DNA of 20,169 bases from a virus. Of this stretch, positions 6,183 to 13,646 are shown piece after piece. The DNA is taken from positions 1 through 20,169 of IMG/VR virus record IMGVR_UViG_3300021378_001666; one strand, given 5' to 3'. Positions within the stretch are counted from its first letter, which is position 1. Each line of letters begins with the position of its first letter. Both the position numbers and the translations under genes were made by a program. Under the pieces are notes generated by a model, which saw nothing but the letters and a program-made list of their open reading frames with translations, had not been told where the DNA came from and did no database searches.

Positions 6183-8048
6183 TCAAGTGTTCTGAGACGT
6201 AACTTGCGCCGCCTGAGCCAATCTGCCCATAAACGTCGAGTTATCGAACGCTGCTGACGTACCGGCAGCAGCACCGATAGCGGTCTGATACTTGCCTGAC
6301 TTCATGCCCAAAGCACCGGCCTGAGTCAAGCCACCCTCAGCCCCAAGCATCGACTCAGCACCACTCATCATGACGTTCTGGTACTGAGAGTCGGTCACAC
6401 CGCCAGGCTTATTTCCGTAGAACTCTCCGTACTGTGGAAGCTCTTCAACATACTGGCGAACCCTCGACGCCAGGTTGACCTCTTGGTCCAACGGGGCCGC
6501 AGCAGCCTCTTGCATCACACGGTCGGTGATCGCCCGGACATCCTCATCGGAAGCTGCCGTCGGATACAGGATCTCCATCGTGTCTCGAGCGTTCTGCTCG
6601 ATAGCCATGCGGTCAGGGACCATCCTCGTCCGCCCACTTCCCGAGCCGTCATCTGGGGCGTACTTCTCCGGGTTACGGAAGTAGTCGACCTGCTTGAGGA
6701 CGTCGGCGACGAAAGCGTCGCCGCCAGCCTCGCTGTATCCGAGCACAACCAGACCAGAGCTCATAGCGTCGCCGCTTGAACCAGAACCCGGAAGAGCTTT
6801 CCCCAGATAATAACCGGCAAGGTTGACGTCCGTTGGGTCTATCTTCTGCACGTCGCCATTCGACTCCCAGAGACGTGCAGCAAGACCGGGGTTAACCGCA
6901 TGAAGCATCGCCAAAGCCTCGATGTTCCCGTACATCTCGACACCTGCGCCGAAACGGTTGAAGACCTCACGCAAGTTGTTGTTACCGACGCCACCGTTGA
7001 TCCGCTCGGTCGGGCTCATCGACCTCCACTCAGCTATCAGCTTCGCCCGCTCACGTTTCACCAAAGCGATACGACCACCTCCGCTACCGGCAAGATCGCC
7101 AGGCAATTCACTAGCACTTTTACCGGCTTCTTCCAGTCTCTTGATCTCGTAGCCCAAGGTTCGGATACGACCAAGAACATCTTGACGTTCCTCTCGGGAC
7201 GTCGAGACGATGTGGTCCGTCATGCTCATCAGCATCGCCGCAGGCTGCCAAGCAACTTCGTTGCCGCCCTCACGACGGAGACCGAAAGAGTCAGCGATCT
7301 CCAACGTCTTCTTGAACGCATCGTCGTCAAAACCGAGCAGGCCCTTTACTTGCTCAAACCGATCGGTCTTCATAGTGAAGTCCGGCCCGAACTTCATCTC
7401 CAAGTGAGTGAAAGGCTCGAATACTGTCTCGACCTCGGGGTACATCCCCGCAGCAATATCCTCACCGACCTGATCGAGGGTCATGTTCGGCAGCTCGAAC
7501 AGGCTGGTCAACGGATCTTCACCCCGAGCTAAACGCTCTTCGTTAATGGGGGCGAGAATCCTCTCGACCTGCTCCTCAGTCGGAGAAGGTATTCCGTACT
7601 TATCTAGGAACCAAGGCGGCGCATTAAGATCAACAACCGAAGACGCATCGGTGCCCGCATTGCCCCGCATCATGTCGTCGGATGCCTCGAGGGCGGCAGC
7701 CTCTTCCTCGGTGGCCGTTCCGGCTTGAAGCTTGTCCCTAGCGGCGTTGAACTCGCTGTCGTCGATCTGGCCGTCACCGCTGGTATCAATAGCGCTAACA
7801 GCGATTCGGTCAGACAGGGCTTTTGTAATCGTAGTTTTGACGTTGCCGTCATACCTCTCGGCGAGTTTGTTGTACTGATTGAGGACGTCTTGCACCCTGG
7901 CTGCGTCTACGCCGTCGAAGTCGAAGTTTTCTAAGATCTCCTCAACTTGAACGAAGTCAGGCACACCATCCAACGTGGTGACGCCGGTGGACTCATCCTT
8001 CAGCCATCTCAGAAGCTCTTCAATAGTGTCGCCAGAAAACTCACTCAT
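6183..8048 (-). CDS. Probable internal virion protein with an EF-hand calcium-binding loop
   Basis: The 621-residue product starts at ATG 8048, which shares its A with the TAA of the upstream gene (TAATG); GGAGG lies ten bases upstream. A longer frame to 8075 is less likely because it would include that site. The N-terminal 120 residues are acidic and helical and contain a textbook 12-residue EF-hand loop, DTSGDGQIDDSE (88-99; bases 7752-7787), with Asp/Ser/Asp at positions 1, 3 and 5, Gly at 6, Ile at 8 and Glu at 12. The remainder is helical and Ala/Met-rich, with Gly-rich linkers and no recognised enzyme motif. The C-terminus (QYQNVMMSGAESMLG, GAAAGTSAAF) is Ala/Gly/Ser-rich. Context suggests a virion protein ejected with, or docking, its giant neighbours. 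The family is unknown to me. Confidence 0.68.
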   Translation of the reverse strand: MSEFSGDTIEELLRWLKDESTGVTTLDGVPDFVQVEEILENFDFDGVDAARVQDVLNQYNKLAERYDGNVKTTITKALSDRIAVSAIDTSGDGQIDDSEFNAARDKLQAGTATEEEAAALEASDDMMRGNAGTDASSVVDLNAPPWFLDKYGIPSPTEEQVERILAPINEERLARGEDPLTSLFELPNMTLDQVGEDIAAGMYPEVETVFEPFTHLEMKFGPDFTMKTDRFEQVKGLLGFDDDAFKKTLEIADSFGLRREGGNEVAWQPAAMLMSMTDHIVSTSREERQDVLGRIRTLGYEIKRLEEAGKSASELPGDLAGSGGGRIALVKRERAKLIAEWRSMSPTERINGGVGNNNLREVFNRFGAGVEMYGNIEALAMLHAVNPGLAARLWESNGDVQKIDPTDVNLAGYYLGKALPGSGSSGDAMSSGLVVLGYSEAGGDAFVADVLKQVDYFRNPEKYAPDDGSGSGRTRMVPDRMAIEQNARDTMEILYPTAASDEDVRAITDRVMQEAAAAPLDQEVNLASRVRQYVEELPQYGEFYGNKPGGVTDSQYQNVMMSGAESMLGAEGGLTQAGALGMKSGKYQTAIGAAAGTSAAFDNSTFMGRLAQAAQVTSQNT

Positions 8049-11000
8049 TAGATCTGTGCCTCCAAGAATCCCCACTCATTACGGTAAAACTTTTCCCAAA
8101 TGCCCTGCCACCCAGGAACAGATTCCCTGTACTCCACCCCCCGAGCAATCACCATGTCGAAGATCTCGGCAGGAGCATCGCTCCAGCCGTTGTTCCCGCC
8201 CACGTCGTAACCCTTGTATGTGAGGATCTGGCGAATTGATGCGAGCTCGTTCTCGAACTCTGCGAGCGCCAAGTCACTGTCCGCCGCCTCGAGGGGATTA
8301 CGAGCAGCCCTCGACAGCCTGTCTTTCTTTTCCATCTCAAGCTCAACCCGTTTACCGGTTGATTCCCGGCGCTGCTCGGCCCACTTCGGGTAAGCCGCCC
8401 CGATCTCGGCACGTTTACCTTCGTACGCAAGTTTTGCGTCCCGCAAGTACGACTTGTTGTGCATGTCAGAGAGCGTGAAGCCCATCTGCGCCAAGCCTTC
8501 CTCAGTTGCCCTCTTGTACTCGTTCCACTCGACGTAACCCTCACGGATCTCAGCTCTCGAGGTCATGTGGGATTCAGACATCAGCACATGACCCTGCTCT
8601 TTGACGTCACGAATCATCCAGTTGATGTCGTTCACGACAGGCAACGCCGACCGGTACAGCTTTTGCAGCTCCATATTCTCTACGCCGTTACGGATCGACA
8701 CTCCCTGTGGACCAAACATCGTGTTGAGTGCGAGCTTGCCAGCGGACTCGGCGGCCTGGGCGTTGATACCACCGAAACGGCCCGGTGAGATACCGAACGC
8801 AAACATATTGAGACGGTTCAAGTTACGCATGACCGGAATGTGGTCTTGCCACATCTCGTCCAAGTTGAACCGCTCATCCAGAATCTCGTACGTCTTCATA
8901 GCGTCATGCAAGATCAGCGAGCGGCTCAGATCGTCCGTCAAGAAGTCGCCGAGGTGAGTCAGCGCCTTCTTCTGGAACGAGAACGGGAAGAAGATGTAGT
9001 TGACCGACAGCTCGGCGCCCGAACGGCCTCGAGTGCCGTAGGTGTACATCGCTCTAGCGTTCTTGTACGCCTCGTCAGCAGAGAAACCTGCTTGACGCAT
9101 GTGCCCGAAAGCGGCCGTCATCCAGTTCGTCGGATTGAACCCGAGAACACCAACTTGAGAGAACCATCGGCCAGCCTCGTCAAGAACGTCAGGATCAAAG
9201 TCGCCGATCGCAGCGGCCTTGAACTCGGCACGCAAACCATCGAACGTAACCGTCGAACCGTCCGGGTTCTTGACCGGATTCTTCTTCAACATCTTCTTCA
9301 GCTTCGACGGTGAAGCGTTGACCGGCATGGCGAACCGCTGGCCGTTAGGCGTCCGCAGTGGTGCTGCGGCCTGGCCGAGCATCAAACCTTCCGTGTAGCG
9401 AGACAGATCAAAGAACGGAGACAACGTGAAGCGGAGCGAGTCACGGGCCCGGACAAGGTTGTTAGCCAGGTAGCCCATCTTGATCTTTTGTGTCGCCGGG
9501 ATCAGAGGACGAGTTGCCGCACCGAGACCGACCGCCGTAGCGGCGCCAGCGGCGCCGTAAGCTAATATCCGTCCCAGTGACGTCTCGTCAGACTCACCCT
9601 CGTTCTCCTGAGCACGGGCCATACCCATGCCGACACCGCCACCAACGAGCATGCGTTGCGGGCTGAACCGTTTGCTACCACCAAGGACTTTCAAGGCGTC
9701 GACAAGCACACTTCTTGACCGCAACTCGGCCTCGAGGGCGTAGATACCCATGTCCTTAAACTCGGTGTTACGGAAACGAGGGACAGCAAGCCAGGCCGCC
9801 TCCGCCTTCGCATGGGACCAGCCCATTCTTTCAAGACCATCAATGACCATCTTCTTGTAAGGAATCAGATCCTCAAGACGTAGCGGCGCAAACGACGTCT
9901 TCACATACGTTATGGGCCGCTGGACACGGGGCTCGAGCTCAGTTTGACGGAGACGTTGAGCGAGCGACGTCTGCTCCTGCTTCAAGATGCGCCGCATGTC
10001 AGCAAGAAGGTCTGCGGCCTCGTCACTCTCAGGTGCCATGTCGAGGCCCTTCGCATGGAACGAATTAGCCAACGCCACACGCTGCCTGCGCTCCTCGAGC
10101 GCCCGAGCCGTCGCAGGCATACGACCCTTGAAGAAGTTTCCGAGAGTCGCCGAGTGCATGTTCTGAGTCGTCATATGACCGAAGTCCATTGTGGACTCAA
10201 TCAGGTCTTGCGGCATCTGATACTCGACGCCGTGGACCAGCTTGTATCCGTCATTCTCTAAACCATCGGCAAGAGCTCGGACTTCGGCGGCCTTAACGGC
10301 ATCACCGGCGTCGTCGTGATATCGGGCGAGAGCGACCATGTCGATCTCGGCTGCCGTGTACTGAACCGCCTCGTCGAGCTGCTTAATCCGGTGAGCCATA
10401 GCGGGATCACCCGTCAACGGGACGTGGTCACCGTCTCTGGCGAAGCGTGACACACCCGTCTGACTCCAAAAGTCAGCGTCGTTGAGGATCTCGTCCATGC
10501 GATATGCGAGCGCACCTTCGAGATCCGACCCACTTAATCCGAGCCGCTTCGCAAACTTGCGGACCTCTACGGCCGAAGCCGCAGTGCCCTTCCTGGCCTG
10601 CAACGCCTTAACCGCTGTCCTCAAAGCAGCTTCGTCCATTTTCGTGATGTCCCCAATGGACCTCTCGAGGTCAGAGATGCTGGCACCCTTCGCCGACATA
10701 CTCCTAAGAGCTTGATGAAGCGAACGCATCTCTTTGAGATCTCGACCGAGCGAAACCAGTTGACCGGCAGTAGCCGTGTCCTTACTCATGACCGTGAAGC
10801 GGCCTTGTGGGTTGAGACGTGCCAGCGGAGCTAGACGTCCACCAAGCAACTTCTTCACGTCGGTGGTGTCCTGACGGAAGATCGTACGCATGATCTGATT
10901 GTCGACGTCGTTGGCCTGACGGCTGATCGCCGGTGAGAAGCCCTTGTATCCGATCTCGGCGCCCGAGGATATGGAATAGGCCGGGACAAGCTGGGCGGAA

Positions 11001-13393
11001 TCAAGAATGCCGGTGGCGTCGAGACGTCCTATCTCGGCGGTCTGAGTCGTGAACTCGTTCCACTTCTGGAAGTGGGTGTCCTGCATCAGGTACGCCTCGA
11101 GCGTGCTCAAGTTCTCGTCGACGTTGTCCGACATTCTCAGCCGTGACGCAAAGTCAATGCTCGGGTCCAAGTCGTCGATGACTTGAGGCGACATAAGTTG
11201 CCGGTTCAACTTCAACGCTTGCTCGTTGTGGTCCGCCATGAAAGCCAACGCAAGGCTCGGGTCTTGACCCCATGAGGAACGGATATTCTCAAACTCCTTC
11301 GCCCATTGTTTCTTTGTGCCGCTGTTCGTCCAGGCGGCTGCGGCTGCCGCTTCATCCAGCATGGTCGTCAAGTCGTCACTCATGTCAAACTGACGTGCCT
11401 GAGCGGTCAACTTATTCCGGTAGAAGTGGTAGGCAGTTCGGCTGTAGTCGTCACCGAGGTCGCCCGCATAGATAACTGCGGCACGGTCAATGGCCGCAGA
11501 CTTCATCAGGTAGGCCATTGCGGCAGCGGCCTGATTGTCGTCCGATGCGCCAATTAACTCCCTGAACGCACCGAGCTGGTTACCTGTGTCTTGCCAACCT
11601 TGGTTGTAAACCTCGAGCCGTTGAGGGTCCAGCACACGTCTCAGCGCATTGTCGAAAGCTTCTGACACTTTCTGGTTTTGAGCGATAGGCCGGTAGTCGA
11701 AAGTGGCGGCAGCATCGGCAATGAAACCGATGGCCTTCTCGACAGCCCCAGGGCTTTCCTTGTGCCTGCGGGCCCAAGAAGACGTTTTTGCAATACCAGT
11801 TCCAACAGCGCCGCCGATGGCGGCGCCCTTCAAGATGTCCAGAGCATCAGGGTTTTCGTCCATGAGGAGAGTTACACCGCCGCCGACACCGGCACCGAGA
11901 ACACCCTGAGTTGCGGTCATGTTGAAGCGGGCCGCATTACCGAGTATCGGCGCAGTGCCCAAACCAATCGCTCCCGCAGCAGCACCCTCGAAGATGTCTC
12001 CGGTGTCGTCACCAAACAAAACGCCGCCGCCCGCACCGACGAGACCACCGATAGCGCCACGACCGGTGTTTGTTCCAAACGCCTTGACGAGGCCCATCGT
12101 CGAATTGCCGATCATGTTGGCGCCCTGAGCTTTACGGCCGAGGAAAGTGCCAGGAAGAAAGATGTTCTGCGGAGAGAACATCAACTCGACCGGCAGGAAC
12201 GCCGGGTTAATTGCCGTGTCCCGAAGATTCTCTCGAGCCGTGTTGACCGCCCCAATGTCGGCGAGCTCAAACCCGCCACCCTGGTATCCGGGGAAGGCTT
12301 CCTGAACCTGAGAGGTGACACCGAGACGCATCCCGACACCGACGCCTTGCTTCACTCGGGCAACCGCAGCCTGGTTACGCCAGTTCGCCATCGCCGTACC
12401 CACAGCCCGACGACCGGCACCTTGCGACTTCATCAACCGGTTAGCCGTCATCGACGGCTGCATCAATACATTAATTGACTGCGGCCTGTAAAGCCTCGAA
12501 AATGCGCCAATTCTGGACGCCTTGGCGGTGGTAACACCGACTTTGCCCGCAACGCCCATAGCGCCAACACCAGCAAACAGGGCTGCCCAACTCAGGATCG
12601 GCAAGACGACGTCGTCGACCGGGCCAGTCACTGCATCAACCAAGTTGGATGCGAACTCGAGCGGGTTCTTTGAGTCGCCAATCTTTCGGACCTTGTCGCC
12701 CCAACTAGAAGCCTCTCTCGAGATGGCCCCGAAGTCCCAGAACAAGTCGAGCTCTGTAGCGGCAGCCAGCAACCCACCCGGAGACATCCAGTCGGTCATC
12801 AGTTGAGTGATGCCGTTTTCCCCGGTGATTGGGACCGCACCCGTGCGGTTGCCTCTCAGCCGTTGGTTGTACTCGTACTGCGCCACCTCCCAGCGGACGC
12901 TGTTCAGCTCAGAAGACCAAGAAGAATCGACGAGGCCGCTCGCTGGTCGTTCTAGGAATCCAAGCTCGATCGCATGCTTCTTGAAGAGTTTGTTGGCGTC
13001 AGCGGTCGGCGCTGACGGGACCGGCTCACCAATGATGTCAGCCACAGTGGCCTGGATATTTTCGAGCTTCGTACGGCCCCAAGACTCATCCGAAACATCA
13101 AACTTGATCTCAGGTAGCTCCTCTTCTTCGATCGGAGGATCTTCCTCTTTGTCGTTGTAGTCGGAGTCAACGCCTTGCAGAAACCCTTGCAACCCTCCGG
13201 CGTTCACGCCCGGAAGAGCAGCCAGGTCGAGCTTTACCTCGTTGGGTAGCTGCGGTGAACGCCAGGTGCGTTCGACCGCACTGATCGCCCGCAGGTTGTC
13301 GTCGAGCGAGGTGGCGTCAAAGCCAGATGTGTCAGCATCAAACGCCGAAGGCGCAGCGTCAAACGCCGATGTTCCCTGTAGGAGGTCCGTCAT
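8048..13393 (-). CDS. Giant internal virion/ejection protein with glycine-zipper membrane segments
   Basis: The 1781-residue product is assigned ATG 13393, preceded by GGGGGTG at eight bases; a frame extended to TTG 13441 lacks this support. N-terminal short repeats (SAFDA, SAFDA, SGFDA; about 9-26) and a very acidic linker (about 80-100) come first. A hydrophobic segment follows at about 262-290 (VVLPILSWAALFAGVGAMGV). Three Gly/Ala-zipper hairpins, two at about 442-537 and one at about 1245-1298, each have a Gly-rich helix, an acidic turn, and a second helix of type I-x-x-G-A-A-x-G-A. Near 1445-1500 is NYIFFPFSFQKK, a pattern resembling the large polyvalent-associated domain LPD38. Known giant phage internal proteins (for example T7 gp16) cross the cell envelope at DNA entry. 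That role fits here but is inferred. No protease, lysozyme or nuclease motif is visible. Confidence 0.75.
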   Translation of the reverse strand: MTDLLQGTSAFDAAPSAFDADTSGFDATSLDDNLRAISAVERTWRSPQLPNEVKLDLAALPGVNAGGLQGFLQGVDSDYNDKEEDPPIEEEELPEIKFDVSDESWGRTKLENIQATVADIIGEPVPSAPTADANKLFKKHAIELGFLERPASGLVDSSWSSELNSVRWEVAQYEYNQRLRGNRTGAVPITGENGITQLMTDWMSPGGLLAAATELDLFWDFGAISREASSWGDKVRKIGDSKNPLEFASNLVDAVTGPVDDVVLPILSWAALFAGVGAMGVAGKVGVTTAKASRIGAFSRLYRPQSINVLMQPSMTANRLMKSQGAGRRAVGTAMANWRNQAAVARVKQGVGVGMRLGVTSQVQEAFPGYQGGGFELADIGAVNTARENLRDTAINPAFLPVELMFSPQNIFLPGTFLGRKAQGANMIGNSTMGLVKAFGTNTGRGAIGGLVGAGGGVLFGDDTGDIFEGAAAGAIGLGTAPILGNAARFNMTATQGVLGAGVGGGVTLLMDENPDALDILKGAAIGGAVGTGIAKTSSWARRHKESPGAVEKAIGFIADAAATFDYRPIAQNQKVSEAFDNALRRVLDPQRLEVYNQGWQDTGNQLGAFRELIGASDDNQAAAAMAYLMKSAAIDRAAVIYAGDLGDDYSRTAYHFYRNKLTAQARQFDMSDDLTTMLDEAAAAAAWTNSGTKKQWAKEFENIRSSWGQDPSLALAFMADHNEQALKLNRQLMSPQVIDDLDPSIDFASRLRMSDNVDENLSTLEAYLMQDTHFQKWNEFTTQTAEIGRLDATGILDSAQLVPAYSISSGAEIGYKGFSPAISRQANDVDNQIMRTIFRQDTTDVKKLLGGRLAPLARLNPQGRFTVMSKDTATAGQLVSLGRDLKEMRSLHQALRSMSAKGASISDLERSIGDITKMDEAALRTAVKALQARKGTAASAVEVRKFAKRLGLSGSDLEGALAYRMDEILNDADFWSQTGVSRFARDGDHVPLTGDPAMAHRIKQLDEAVQYTAAEIDMVALARYHDDAGDAVKAAEVRALADGLENDGYKLVHGVEYQMPQDLIESTMDFGHMTTQNMHSATLGNFFKGRMPATARALEERRQRVALANSFHAKGLDMAPESDEAADLLADMRRILKQEQTSLAQRLRQTELEPRVQRPITYVKTSFAPLRLEDLIPYKKMVIDGLERMGWSHAKAEAAWLAVPRFRNTEFKDMGIYALEAELRSRSVLVDALKVLGGSKRFSPQRMLVGGGVGMGMARAQENEGESDETSLGRILAYGAAGAATAVGLGAATRPLIPATQKIKMGYLANNLVRARDSLRFTLSPFFDLSRYTEGLMLGQAAAPLRTPNGQRFAMPVNASPSKLKKMLKKNPVKNPDGSTVTFDGLRAEFKAAAIGDFDPDVLDEAGRWFSQVGVLGFNPTNWMTAAFGHMRQAGFSADEAYKNARAMYTYGTRGRSGAELSVNYIFFPFSFQKKALTHLGDFLTDDLSRSLILHDAMKTYEILDERFNLDEMWQDHIPVMRNLNRLNMFAFGISPGRFGGINAQAAESAGKLALNTMFGPQGVSIRNGVENMELQKLYRSALPVVNDINWMIRDVKEQGHVLMSESHMTSRAEIREGYVEWNEYKRATEEGLAQMGFTLSDMHNKSYLRDAKLAYEGKRAEIGAAYPKWAEQRRESTGKRVELEMEKKDRLSRAARNPLEAADSDLALAEFENELASIRQILTYKGYDVGGNNGWSDAPAEIFDMVIARGVEYRESVPGWQGIWEKFYRNEWGFLEAQI
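11785..12068 (-). other. Pair of glycine-zipper hairpins within the 1781-residue protein
   Basis: This stretch encodes two consecutive helical hairpins rich in GxxxG-like spacing. The first has GGLVGAGGGVLFG, an acidic turn DDTGD, then IFEGAAAGAIGLG. The second has LGAGVGGGVTLL, an acidic turn DENPDALD, then ILKGAAIGGAVGTG. Such segments oligomerise in membranes in other proteins. Whether they insert in a membrane here is inferred. Confidence 0.6.
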
Positions 13394-13646
13394 CGCTATC
13401 ACCCCCGGCAGCCCTGCGGCGTGCCCACGGTGAATTGGCAAAACCCTGCTGTAGTTCCTCTACATCTACAGGGCCATCAACCTCAAACATGATCCCACCG
13501 TCGCCGTCATACGGCTCACGGTGGTCGTATCCGACACGAATAATCTCGTCAGGAATCCCGCCTGGGAACGCATCACAGGTCTTGTTCCCGTCACCCTCGT
13601 CGTCGTGTCTGTGGCGGCAGTAGCCGCACATCCCGTAATAGATCAA
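13359..13646 (-). CDS. Small Cys/His-rich protein, putative metal-binding
   Basis: The product has 95 residues from TTG 13646, which overlaps the TGA of the upstream giant gene; GGGCGGTG upstream gives it some support. An ATG at 13631 (90 residues) is the alternative. The N-terminus has C7-x2-C10-x-H12-x-H14 and C24 in a CDAFPGGIP motif, followed by YDHREPYDGDGGIMFEV. This C-x-x-C-x-H ... C-x-A-F-P-x-G-I-P ... D-H-x-x-P-x-x-G-D-x-G-I-x-F pattern belongs to a small, widely scattered family of unknown function that I have seen in bacterial and phage genomes. Metal binding through the Cys and His residues is inferred. The last 35 bases overlap the start of the 1781-residue gene, so the two are probably translated together. 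Confidence 0.7.
   Translation of the reverse strand: MIYYGMCGYCRHRHDDEGDGNKTCDAFPGGIPDEIIRVGYDHREPYDGDGGIMFEVDGPVDVEELQQGFANSPWARRRAAGGDSDDGPPTGNIGV
13402..13406 (-). promoter_or_regulatory. GGGGGTG ribosome binding site of the 1781-residue gene
   Basis: A five-G form of the recurrent element (GGGGGTGATAGCG before ATG 13393) lies inside the end of the small Cys/His gene. It decides the start over the upstream TTG at 13441. Confidence 0.55.

Noticed and set aside
6166-6183. Five-codon mini-frame overlapping the stop of the 621-residue gene as TGATG
   Set aside because: ATG 6183 leads to a stop after five codons that run through the GGGGGGTGT site. It may help reinitiation, but nothing supports it as a peptide gene.
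11678-12478. Plus-strand open frame of 266 residues opposite the glycine-zipper region
   Set aside because: It is the shadow of Gly/Ala-rich codons on the other strand and has a low-complexity, motif-free translation.
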